Below, piece by piece: positions 54,135 through 61,979 of a stretch of 64,000 bases of DNA; the first letter of the stretch is position 1, and every line of letters begins with the position of its first letter. The DNA lies in assembly GCA_910588845.1 (NCBI GenBank), contig CAJURU010000003.1:60373-124372 (forward strand), given 5' to 3'. This DNA comes from an uncultured Lachnospiraceae bacterium (GTDB taxonomy: Bacteria; Bacillota; Clostridia; Lachnospirales; Lachnospiraceae). The notes under the pieces are model-generated. The model ran no database searches and was not told the origin of the DNA. It saw only the letters and a program-made list of their open reading frames with translations. Made by a program: the position numbers and the translations under genes.

Positions 54135-54397
54135 CTAGTAATCCTTTGCTTCCGATGGGACGCCTGCTTTAACGGAAAAATCCTCAAAAATCCCCACCGG
54201 CACTTCTTCCCCTAACGCATACTCCTCTCCATCCTCTTTCTCAAAATGATGACCCGCTGCTTAATGGGGAATTCTGCCCGTTTCCCATCAGGCAGCGCAT
54301 AAATATCATCAAGCGTATGGATTTCCTTTTTCTCTAATTCTTCTATTTTCACTGCTTCTATACAGCCCCCCCTTCTGAGCGTTACAGTTTTGCCCAT
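54135..54397 (-). pseudogene. Uma2-family (DUF820) nuclease pseudogene
   Basis: The first frame (54397-54212) has IHTLDDIYALPDGKRAEF, like the N-terminal TLEDYLNLPEDVRAEL of Uma2 proteins. It then jumps to IKQRVIIL, like the late IVDPKKKRVLVY strand, so the nuclease core is deleted. A frameshift follows; another frame continues with HFEKEDGEEYALGEEVPVGI and FEDFSV to a stop at 54135, matching the Uma2 C-terminus. Both a large deletion and a frameshift are therefore visible, and the gene is dead. Confidence 0.75.
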
Positions 54398-54430
54398 ACA
54401 TTTGGCGATAGCTGAACTGTTACCTCAAAA

Positions 54431-55561
54431 TTACTGCATCCTTTTTACAAAATCCGCCATCGCCTCCGAAATCTTAATCTGCTGCGGACATACCGCCTCA
54501 CAACTGCGGCACCCTACACAGGCGCTGGGTTTCTTTTCTTTTGGCACAGCCATCAGTGCCATCGGGGCGATAAATCCGCCTTCCGTATAGCTGTGCTCGT
54601 TGTATAGCCCCAGCAGCGAAGGGATATCAAGCCCCTTAGGGCAATGGCTCACGCAGTAATGGCAGGAGGTACAGGGAACGGTCTTTGTCTTTAACATATC
54701 TGCTGCAATCTGCTGTAAGGCAGCAAACTCCTCCTGATTAAGAGGTTCTTCCTTAGAAAAAGTTTCAACATTTTCTTTTAACTGTTCAAAGTCAGACATA
54801 CCGGAAAGCGTTACCACAACTTCCGGCAATGACTGTAAGAAACGAAACGCCATACCGGCGGCTGTCTCCTGTGGACGAAGAGCTTTTATTTTATCTACTT
54901 CTTCTCTCTGCAAATTGCACAGTCTTCCGCCGCGCAGCGGCTCCATCACCCACACGGGAATCTTGTACTCCGAGAGCAGCCCTACTTTTGCTTTCGCATC
55001 CTGAAAAGACCAGTCCAGCCAATTCAACTGAATCTGGCAAAACTCCATATGCTCGCCATAAGCTTCCAGAAACCGCCGCATCACCTCACAGTTTCCATGT
55101 GCGGAAAATCCCAGATGATGAATGCGCCCCTTCTCTTTCTGTTCCATTAAGTAATCAAAAATATGGTACTTCTCATCGAGATACGCATCTATGTTCATCT
55201 CACAGACATTGTGAATCAGATAAAAATCAAAATAAGTAACCCCGCATTTCTCAAGCTGCCGCTCAAAAATCTCCTCCACTTTGTCCATGTTGGAGAGGTC
55301 ATAGCCCGGAAACTTCGTGGCAAGGTAATACTTTTCCCGTGGGTATTTGTTAAGCGCCCTGCCCATCACAAGCTCTGAATTGCCATTATGGTACCCCCAG
55401 GCGGTATCATAATAATTGACGCCCTGTTCCATGGCATAAGCCACCATTTCCGCAGTCTTTTCCTCATCAATGTCTGCGTCCCTGCCATTGATAACCGGAA
55501 GACGCATAGCCCCCATGCCCAAAGCAGATAATTTTAAATCCTGAAACTCCTTGTAAACCAT
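54431..55561 (-). CDS. Aldo/keto reductase with C-terminal 4Fe-4S domain
   Basis: About 376 residues from the ATG at 55561 (two codons earlier is an equally possible start, GGAGAGGGA precedes both). The aldo-keto reductase barrel has NYYDTAWGYHNG with the catalytic Tyr, Lys in ATKFPGYD and His in YLIHNVCE. The C-terminus carries two Fe-S motifs, CTSCHYCVSHCPKG and CVGCRSCEAVCPQQ, as in the oxidoreductases of anaerobes related to YghZ/YeaE-like ferredoxin-domain proteins. The substrate is unknown. It is separated from its neighbours by decayed sequence on both sides. Confidence 0.88.
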   Translation of the reverse strand: MVYKEFQDLKLSALGMGAMRLPVINGRDADIDEEKTAEMVAYAMEQGVNYYDTAWGYHNGNSELVMGRALNKYPREKYYLATKFPGYDLSNMDKVEEIFERQLEKCGVTYFDFYLIHNVCEMNIDAYLDEKYHIFDYLMEQKEKGRIHHLGFSAHGNCEVMRRFLEAYGEHMEFCQIQLNWLDWSFQDAKAKVGLLSEYKIPVWVMEPLRGGRLCNLQREEVDKIKALRPQETAAGMAFRFLQSLPEVVVTLSGMSDFEQLKENVETFSKEEPLNQEEFAALQQIAADMLKTKTVPCTSCHYCVSHCPKGLDIPSLLGLYNEHSYTEGGFIAPMALMAVPKEKKPSACVGCRSCEAVCPQQIKISEAMADFVKRMQ

Positions 55562-55594
55562 AATCATTCCCTCTCCTTTCGCAATGAATATCAA

Positions 55595-55925
55595 TTAGGC
55601 GTTTGCGAAACGCCAGAACCCACATAAATATGGCTATATTTTCTAATTAAAACAAAAATAGCTCATTTAACTATATCTAATAAAATTATACCGCGTCCGC
55701 TTTCAGAAGTCAGCTTATTTTTCAAATTTTTTCACTTCTACTTTCGTGGACTTATTGAGAATAAAAACCAGAACCTTTTTTTACTTTCTTCCCTTTCATC
55801 ATTTTTTAACCTATCTGTATCTAAATGAACATTTCGTTGTCCATCGAGGGTAAAATTAAAAAGTCCCAGGGATGTCTATGTTATTTATATAAGTACCGCG
55901 ACCATCAGGCCGCGGCGCCGTAAAA
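55595..55925. other. AT-rich intergenic region with hairpins
   Basis: 331 bases without a gene. A perfect GGCGTTT/AAACGCC hairpin with GCG loop is at 55598-55614. CCGCG/CGCGG (55896-55915) lies just after the stop of the lipoprotein-like gene and is probably its terminator. Otherwise it is strongly AT-rich. Confidence 0.5.
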
Positions 55926-56279
55926 TTATTTAACAAATTGTATCAATATCGTACCATCAATCTGTGCAGGAAAACTTTCTGCAAGAGTACCAATATATGA
56001 GACAATAATGTGCTCTCCTTGTTCTATTGAATCAGGAGTCCTGTCATCAGAGATAACTGTATCTTCCTCTATAGGTATGTAGCAGTCTCCCATATATTCC
56101 TCGTTCAATGTGTCCTTAAAATCATAGCAAATTAATATTTTGCTATCGTCCAGGAAGACCTTTTTTATATAACCCTCAACTGTGGCGCTATTTGTTGCCG
56201 GACTATCGTTAAATCTACAACTACAAAAATCAGCGACAATTATTATTAAAACAATAATGGTAACTATCTTTTTATTCAT
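55926..56279 (-). CDS. DUF3221-like exported protein
   Basis: 117 residues from the ATG at 56279, which has GGGAG nine bases before it. A hydrophobic N-terminus ends in DFCSC, a possible but non-ideal lipobox. The rest is a small beta-fold with EGYIKKVF, IPIEEDTVISD and a C-terminal SYIGTLAESFPAQIDG; the ESxPAQ ending is typical of DUF3221 proteins such as YobA. Function is unknown. The same frame runs without a stop from the protease remnant upstream, so it might be made as part of a longer product, but the local ribosome site argues for independent translation. AT content is higher than in most neighbours. Confidence 0.65.
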   Translation of the reverse strand: MNKKIVTIIVLIIIVADFCSCRFNDSPATNSATVEGYIKKVFLDDSKILICYDFKDTLNEEYMGDCYIPIEEDTVISDDRTPDSIEQGEHIIVSYIGTLAESFPAQIDGTILIQFVK

Positions 56280-56838
56280 GGCAATCTCCCTTATTTGCAG
56301 GCACCAATATCCTTTAAGTATGTAAAGGATACCCTTTGTAATTCTTGCGCCACTATTCGTTGAACCCAAAACAGAATCTCCATGATGGATTCCATAGACT
56401 ATCTTTGTTGAAGAATCGTATATAGGATAACCACTTTGACCAATTTCTGTATCTATCTTATATTTAAGGGAACCTGTTTGTACCTTTGTAAGCTTACCTG
56501 AATGCCTCCACATCTGAACATTCTGCCCATGCATTTTAGAGTCTTTATTGTAAGTGGCCTTGTCTCCTGGATAACCACAGACAGTAAATTTTGCTGCCTC
56601 AAGATTAGCTTTTGTAGTATATCCAATACCAAACCATCCACAAGTGTTACCTGCATTAGAGCTAAGTTTAATGTAGCCCCAGTCATTGGCAATGGACTGA
56701 TTACTTGGATATGACGAACACCTAGACAGTCTCAAAAAGGCGGCAGGTACTTTGCACAAACAGTATGATTCCTTAGACAGCAGGTAATGGAATGGAGAAC
56801 TTATTGCCGGATTGTGTAGTGACGCAGGTGTTCATCTG
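56280..56838 (-). pseudogene. 5'-truncated V8/glutamyl-endopeptidase-like serine protease remnant
   Basis: An open frame without an ATG encodes the second half of a chymotrypsin-like protease. It has NDWGYIKLSSN with the catalytic Asp region, NTCGWFGIGYT, CGYPGDK, GQSGYPIY with the nucleophile Ser, and a closing NSGARITKG. The first beta-barrel with the catalytic His (normally TAGHC-like) is missing, and 56839-56864 gives no continuation. The normal stop has also been lost, so the frame reads into the downstream DUF3221-like gene. The stretch is AT-rich and next to other decayed genes. Confidence 0.7.
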
Positions 56839-56864
56839 ATTCTTAGCCAGTAACAATTACCTAA

Positions 56865-57812
56865 TTAACTAAAATAAATCAACTCATCCTCCGGTTTCTC
56901 AGCAGGCTGCACATCCAGGGCATACAAAACCGGTCCTTTTCCTTTATATTCCAGTGCAAATTCCGTTTTCATCTCCGCAGTCACCGTAACCCAGGATTTA
57001 TGAGCAATCTCTGCCGCCTTGTTGTATTTACATTTAAACCCAATAAACGTAACATCATCCACACAGCAAGTCATGGCAAAACGCCCTGGGATCAAAACAT
57101 CTTTTTTCATCTTCTGCGGGCGGTAAACAAGCGCCAGGAACCGCACCTTCCTGCCCTCATATTTCCTGGGATCATCTAAAGCGTCCATATACCAGATACC
57201 GTAATCCATATCTGTGATATCTATGATTTCCTGGTTTAAATCGTAGGGCAATTCCTCCATATCGTTCTCATCAATCGTACCGTCCGCCCGCTCGTAGGCA
57301 ATCTGCGCCTTGCGGTTCAATGCCTTAATCGCGCGGCGGAACTTACCCTTGGGTGTGTCGTCGTCACAGCGGTTGATAATCACAACGTCCGCCGCGAAGA
57401 GCTGCTCCATAATCATGGCGCGCATATTCGTCAAATACATCTCAAAAGTCGTGGCGTCCACTGTGGCAAGCGACTGTACCAGAATCCAGTCCTTCGGCAA
57501 ATCCATTTCCAGAAATGTCGCCATCTGCCACGTTCCATTGTATTCGATAAATACCTGGTCGGGCTGATAGGCAAGCTGTAATTCCTTTAACTTTACCGGA
57601 GTAAATGATGCTTCCTCCTCAATCATCACCATCTTGGCATTTACGTTTTCAAGTTCCGCTTCCTCAAATTCCACTTCCCCATCCTCACAGAGAATCAGAA
57701 GGGTCCTGCCGCCCTCGCCAAAGTCTCCCTCAATCAAAGTCTCCCGAATCAGAGAACTCTTTCCGCTGTCCATAAAACCGGAAAATAAATATACCGGAAT
57801 TTCCATATCCAT
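56865..57812 (-). CDS. COG0523-like GTPase fused to DUF1980/YcgQ-like domain
   Basis: 315 residues. The N-terminal P-loop is GFMDSGKSSL (about 12-21), with the guanine-specificity-like NRCDD. The GCICC metal motif of true COG0523 proteins is absent; the region has CEDGEVEFEE. From about residue 205, GIWYMDALDDPRKYEGRKV, then RFAMTCCVDD and FIGFKCKYN, resembles the C-terminal domain of DUF1980/TIGR03943 proteins (YcgQ). These are found with YcgR-type permeases and zinc-responsive genes. It follows the His-rich COG0523 gene on the same strand. It may act in metal delivery or sensing; this is inferred. Confidence 0.75.
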   Translation of the reverse strand: MDMEIPVYLFSGFMDSGKSSLIRETLIEGDFGEGGRTLLILCEDGEVEFEEAELENVNAKMVMIEEEASFTPVKLKELQLAYQPDQVFIEYNGTWQMATFLEMDLPKDWILVQSLATVDATTFEMYLTNMRAMIMEQLFAADVVIINRCDDDTPKGKFRRAIKALNRKAQIAYERADGTIDENDMEELPYDLNQEIIDITDMDYGIWYMDALDDPRKYEGRKVRFLALVYRPQKMKKDVLIPGRFAMTCCVDDVTFIGFKCKYNKAAEIAHKSWVTVTAEMKTEFALEYKGKGPVLYALDVQPAEKPEDELIYFS

Positions 57813-57855
57813 ATGATCACAACCTTTCTCTTCCCATGGAAATCAATTTAATAAT

Positions 57856-58020
57856 CAAGAACGCCGTCGCGTTCTTGCTGCGGGGTGCGGGTCAGCTTTG
57901 CTGACAGAAACAAATCCGCACCCCTGCAATTCGCCGAAGGCATCTCCGTCGGAGATTGGACTCTCACTGAAATAAATTTGTTTTACTCACCACTTTTAGA
58001 AGTGAGAGCCTTCTCCGAAG
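57856..58020. other. Hairpin-dense intergenic element
   Basis: Between two minus-strand GTPase genes there are consecutive inverted repeats. They are CAAGAACGC/GCGTTCTTG (57856-57877); GGGGTGCGG/CCGCACCCC (57882-57924) enclosing TCAGC/GCTGA with a TTT loop; ATCTCC/GGAGAT (57942-57956); CTCTCACT/AGTGAGAG (about 57961-58008); and CTTC/GAAG (58011-58020). The order of a short AAGAA-type hairpin and then a larger stem with an internal mini-hairpin resembles 7788-7882. It may terminate the upstream gene or form a structured RNA. Confidence 0.65.
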
Positions 58021-58023
58021 AGA

Positions 58024-59100
58024 TTAAATTCCAAACAACTCCAGCAATTTTTCCTCTTCCACATCCGTGCCGATAACGCAAAGCCGCCCGGTATAATCCG
58101 CTTCCCCGGTACGCAGCTCATATTCTCCGTCCACCATATCAAAGTAAATCCATGTTCCATCCTTACAGGGCACAATCCCCTTGGCGCGCAAAATCGTACC
58201 GTAATCTTCTGTCTCACAGAACGCCTTCAATGCATGTTCAATCGTCTCACGCGCAAACACATGCGGCGTTTCCTTCCCCCAGCTTGTGAAAATTTCATCT
58301 GCGTGATGGTGATGTCCATGTTCGTGATGATGACCATGCCCGTGACAGCCGCAAGTACAATCCTCCCCATGATCGTGATGATGTTCATGTTCGTGATGGC
58401 GCTCATGTTCGTGATGCTCATGTTCGTGATGCTCATGCTCACAATGCTCATGCTCGTGATGGCGCTTATGCTCCTCCAGTAATTCTTCTTCCATCGTCTT
58501 CTGCTGCTCAATCACCTTATAAATCTGTTTTCCATCAATGTCGTCCCACGGCGTTGTGATAATTGCCGCCCTGGGATTCTTCTCTCGAATTGCTGCTGCA
58601 ACAACTTCGGTCTGCTCCGGCTTCACATTCTGCGTGCGGCTCAACACCACCACCGTTGCATACTCTATCTGATTATTAAAGAACTCACCAAACGCTTTCA
58701 TCTGCTTGGTCGCCTTGGGGGTATTGACAACTGTAATTCTGCCGTTTAATTTTACCTCATTTTCCGCTTCCACTTCCTGCACGGATTTCATAACATCGGA
58801 CAGCTTGCCCACGCCGGACGGCTCAATTAAAATACGGTCTGGATGAAAACGCTCCATCACTTCCCTGAGATTCTTACCAAAATCGCCTACCAGGGAACAA
58901 CAGATACAGCCGGAATTGAGCTCGCTGATTTCAATTCCTGAATCCTTCAGAAACCCGCCGTCAATACCGATCTCACCAAATTCATTTTCAATCAATACAA
59001 TCTTTTCCCCCTGAAAGACATCCTCTAACATTTTCTTGATGAACGTCGTCTTTCCTGCGCCCAAAAAACCTGAAATAATATCAATTTTTGTCATGTTCAA
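58024..59100 (-). CDS. COG0523 metallochaperone GTPase with His-rich loop
   Basis: 358 residues. Walker A is GFLGAGKTTF (about 11-20), and the hallmark CxCC is in NSGCICCSLVGDF. The switch region is LIENEFGEIGIDG, and SRTQNVKPEQ is the specificity region. A linker of about 60 residues (215-275) is almost entirely His and Glu with a CTCGCHGHGH core, as in metal-binding CobW/ZNG/UreG-family members. The C-terminal CobW_C domain ends at the stop. It probably binds zinc (or cobalt, nickel) and transfers it using GTP. Its neighbour is a second, CxCC-less GTPase. Confidence 0.92.
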   Translation of the reverse strand: MNMTKIDIISGFLGAGKTTFIKKMLEDVFQGEKIVLIENEFGEIGIDGGFLKDSGIEISELNSGCICCSLVGDFGKNLREVMERFHPDRILIEPSGVGKLSDVMKSVQEVEAENEVKLNGRITVVNTPKATKQMKAFGEFFNNQIEYATVVVLSRTQNVKPEQTEVVAAAIREKNPRAAIITTPWDDIDGKQIYKVIEQQKTMEEELLEEHKRHHEHEHCEHEHHEHEHHEHERHHEHEHHHDHGEDCTCGCHGHGHHHEHGHHHHADEIFTSWGKETPHVFARETIEHALKAFCETEDYGTILRAKGIVPCKDGTWIYFDMVDGEYELRTGEADYTGRLCVIGTDVEEEKLLELFGI

Positions 59101-59127
59101 TTCCTCCTGCTCCTATCTCATATACTC

Positions 59128-59230
59128 ATTTTAACATTATAATTCCTATACTTCCATCCCATCTGCTTATTTTAACGTTACAATTCCTACACTTCCATCC
59201 CACATGCTTATTTTAACGTTACAATTCCCT
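59128..59230. repeat. 41-bp tandem repeat, about 2.5 copies, reaching into a gene end
   Basis: ATTTTAAC begins at 59128, 59169 and 59210, so the period is 41 bases. The third, partial copy is the 3' end of the DUF2156 gene (VTLK and stop on the minus strand). The first two copies carry imperfect versions of the same end plus CTTCCATCCCA. It looks like slippage duplication of a gene terminus into the intergenic space. Confidence 0.85.
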
Positions 59231-60113
59231 TTTCCACGAAAAATGCCGGGCGGTAAGAAAGCTTTGCCTTGCGAAGCCCTTCCGCACCGGTGTCCTCCTC
59301 ACGGTTCACATACTGGTATTCTGCGGCCGCATGTTCTGCAAATTGCTGGTTTATCATGGGATACGCACCTTGTATTTCAGCAAACGCTTTCTCAATATGC
59401 ACGACAAACGTATCGGCGTTCAAGGGTTCCCCGACGGTAAATGCGATAACCTCTCCCCCCGGCTCTGTCCGCAGCAGCCCGCCCTGTAATTCCAGCTCTT
59501 CCATCAGGCGTAAAGCATTCAGGGTCACGCACATCTCATCTCGTTTATCCACGTCATATTCACACTGCATTTCCTCCCGCCATTTCAAGGCCATCTGGAA
59601 ACACTCCTCAACATTTTCCGCTGTTATGGGCTCGTAAAGCCAATCTGGGTTGGCTTCCTTGAATCGGTTAATATGGTTGCGCTTACCGTGAAGTTTCTTA
59701 CCTGCAAGGCTTATCAGCTTGTCCGCCTCGTACACATAATCCGCCGCATCCCGATTATACGCAATCTGCAACTTCTCCGGATACCATGTTTCTAATTGTT
59801 CAAACTCTTTTACCTGTACCAGATGCATGTGGAACTGTGCCCGCTGCTCCTTAAACCATAAAAACATTACATCCAAGGCCTTGCGTATTTGCGCCTCCTC
59901 CCCAATGGGGAACGTAATACTCGGCGTACCGTCCTCCTGAAAGCCGCAAAATACCAGCGTATCTTCCACTATTGCAAATTCTGTGCGGTATTTCCTGCTC
60001 CACAAGTAAATATTAGCAAAAACCAAATCACAGCTCCGGTACGGCTTCTGTTTTAAGTAGCCGGTGAGCAGTTCCTTGTCTTCCAGTTCTATTTTCCGAA
60101 ACGATATCTCCAT
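59208..60113 (-). CDS. DUF2156 protein (GNAT-like, lysyltransferase C-terminal type)
   Basis: 301 residues. The fold is that of the soluble C-terminal domain of phosphatidylglycerol lysyltransferases (DUF2156): MEISFRKIELEDKELL, RSCDLVFANIYLWS, GKKLHGKRNHINRFKEA, WREEMQCEYD, GEPLNADTFVVHIEKA and INQQFAEHAAAEYQYVNREEDTGAEGLRKAK. No transmembrane N-terminal half exists, so it is a stand-alone cytoplasmic acyl- or aminoacyl-transferase-like protein. It lies after the ABC exporter gene on the same strand, and its last codons are repeated downstream in a 41-bp tandem repeat. Confidence 0.85.
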   Translation of the reverse strand: MEISFRKIELEDKELLTGYLKQKPYRSCDLVFANIYLWSRKYRTEFAIVEDTLVFCGFQEDGTPSITFPIGEEAQIRKALDVMFLWFKEQRAQFHMHLVQVKEFEQLETWYPEKLQIAYNRDAADYVYEADKLISLAGKKLHGKRNHINRFKEANPDWLYEPITAENVEECFQMALKWREEMQCEYDVDKRDEMCVTLNALRLMEELELQGGLLRTEPGGEVIAFTVGEPLNADTFVVHIEKAFAEIQGAYPMINQQFAEHAAAEYQYVNREEDTGAEGLRKAKLSYRPAFFVEKGIVTLK

Positions 60114-60145
60114 AAATCTTTCTTATCTCCTATCTTCTATGTTGT

Positions 60146-61903
60146 CTAATGTAACTGTTCCGTCACGCCGTTCGCAAACTGTAAGCTATACAGCTTCGCG
60201 TAAATACCATTTTTCTCAAGCAGCTCCTGATGCGTCCCCTCCTCCTCTATACCGGTATCGGTCAGCACTAAAATCTTCCTTGCATTGCGGATGGTGGAAA
60301 GCCTGTGGGCAATCACAAATGTTGTGCGGTTTTTGGCAAGTTTCTCTAAAGACTCCTGCACGACTTTCTCACTCTCATTATCTAACGATGAAGTCGCCTC
60401 GTCAAATATAAGTATGGGCGGATTTTTTAAAAATACCCTGGCAATCGACAACCTCTGCTTCTGTCCGCCGGACAATTTCACGCCGCGCTGGCCGATATCC
60501 GTGTCGTAGCCGTCAGGCAGCGACATAATAAATTCATGGGCGTTAGCGTTCTTCGCCGCCTCAATAATCTCCTCCCTGGAAGCATCCGGCTTCCCATAAC
60601 GAATATTATCAAGCACTGTTCCTACAAACAGGTAAACATCCTGCTGCACAATGCCAACCTGACTGCGCAGGCTCTTCAACGTAATGTCGCGGACATCTAT
60701 GCTATCAATTTTGACCGCTCCTTCTGTCACATCATAAAAACGCGGAATCAAATTACAAAGCGTGCTTTTTCCCGCCCCCGAAGAACCTACAAGCGCAACG
60801 TAATCCCCCGCTTCTACTTTGAGGTTAATATGGTGCAACACCGTCTCCGTATTCTCCTCGTAATGAAAAGACACATCCTCAAAGGAAATGTCGCCCTTCA
60901 CTGCGTCAAGCTCCGCTGCACCCGGCCGATCCTCAATATCTGGCTGTATGGCCATCATCTCCATAAATCGCTCATAACCAGTATACCCATTTTGGAACTG
61001 TTCTGTAAAATTAATCAACTTCTTCACTGGCTCCGTAAACGTATTGATATAGAGGAGAAATGTTACAAGATCCGCTACATCCGCCTGTCCATGGGTAATC
61101 ATCGACGCTCCGGCAATCAGCACTGCGATTGTAATCAACGTTGTCAGCGCACCCAGACCGGAATGATAACCTGCCATATAGTAGTAACTGTTCTTCTTTG
61201 CCGCCAAAAAGCCTCGATTGCCCTCCGCGAATTTCTCCAGCTCTATATCCTCATTGGCAAAAGACTTTACCACGCGGATACCGGAAAGGTTATCTTCAAT
61301 CTGGCTGTTGACGTCGGCAATTTTCTCCCGGTTGCGTTTGAACGCACGCTTCATCCTGGTGTTGAAATAAGCCGCATACACGAGCATCACCGGCACAAAA
61401 GCAAACGCAACCAATGTCAGCCGCACATCAATCTGAACTAAAATGACAAAAGACCCGATGATCTTGATTAAGGAAATCACCAGATCCTCCGGTCCATGGT
61501 GTAAAAGCTCGCTTATGTCGAACAAGTCGCTGGTAATACGCGACAGGAGCTGTCCCACCTTCTGGTTGTTAAAAAAAGAAAAGGACAGTTTCTGGTAGTG
61601 TGCAAAAATCTCCGCCCGCATATCGAACTCAATTTTCGCTCCCATCACATGCCCAAAATTTGTAATAAAATAGTTACAGAAACACTCCACAGCGACAAGG
61701 GCCAGCATCAATATACCCAGAGAAAAAATCCTACTTTCTGCCTCCGCTAAGCCAAGAGCCAGCACCTCATTGGTAATGTAACGCACAATCAAAGGAATTG
61801 CAAGCGTTACGCCCGCCCCTGTCACTGCAAAAAACATATCTGCAAGAAACAATGGCATGTATGGTCTGTAATACGATGCCAGTTTCCTTAAAATCTTAGT
61901 CAT
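60146..61903 (-). CDS. ABC exporter, fused membrane and ATPase domains
   Basis: 585 residues from the ATG at 61903. The upstream GTG frame has no better site; AGGG lies about twelve bases before the chosen start. Six membrane helices (about 10-310) are followed by an ATPase with Walker A GSSGAGKST, Q-loop QQDVYLF, signature LSGGQKQR, Walker B ILIFDEATSSLD and H-loop IAHRLST. It resembles MsbA/LmrA/BmrA half-transporters, which act as homodimers exporting lipids or drugs. No partner half is seen nearby. It precedes the DUF2156 gene (32-base gap). Confidence 0.93.
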   Translation of the reverse strand: MTKILRKLASYYRPYMPLFLADMFFAVTGAGVTLAIPLIVRYITNEVLALGLAEAESRIFSLGILMLALVAVECFCNYFITNFGHVMGAKIEFDMRAEIFAHYQKLSFSFFNNQKVGQLLSRITSDLFDISELLHHGPEDLVISLIKIIGSFVILVQIDVRLTLVAFAFVPVMLVYAAYFNTRMKRAFKRNREKIADVNSQIEDNLSGIRVVKSFANEDIELEKFAEGNRGFLAAKKNSYYYMAGYHSGLGALTTLITIAVLIAGASMITHGQADVADLVTFLLYINTFTEPVKKLINFTEQFQNGYTGYERFMEMMAIQPDIEDRPGAAELDAVKGDISFEDVSFHYEENTETVLHHINLKVEAGDYVALVGSSGAGKSTLCNLIPRFYDVTEGAVKIDSIDVRDITLKSLRSQVGIVQQDVYLFVGTVLDNIRYGKPDASREEIIEAAKNANAHEFIMSLPDGYDTDIGQRGVKLSGGQKQRLSIARVFLKNPPILIFDEATSSLDNESEKVVQESLEKLAKNRTTFVIAHRLSTIRNARKILVLTDTGIEEEGTHQELLEKNGIYAKLYSLQFANGVTEQLH

Positions 61904-61979
61904 AAATTTCAAATCCCTTCCAAACTCTCTTTTGCGCACGCCGCCCCCCCCGGAGAAGCGATATACATAACAATTTCAA

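Noticed and set aside
56760..56864. 5' part of the protease gene
   Set aside because: No frame here gives the expected His motif; an in-frame stop lies near 56840.
60536..61441. 301-codon + strand open frame
   Set aside because: It is antisense to the ABC exporter with clear Walker and signature motifs.
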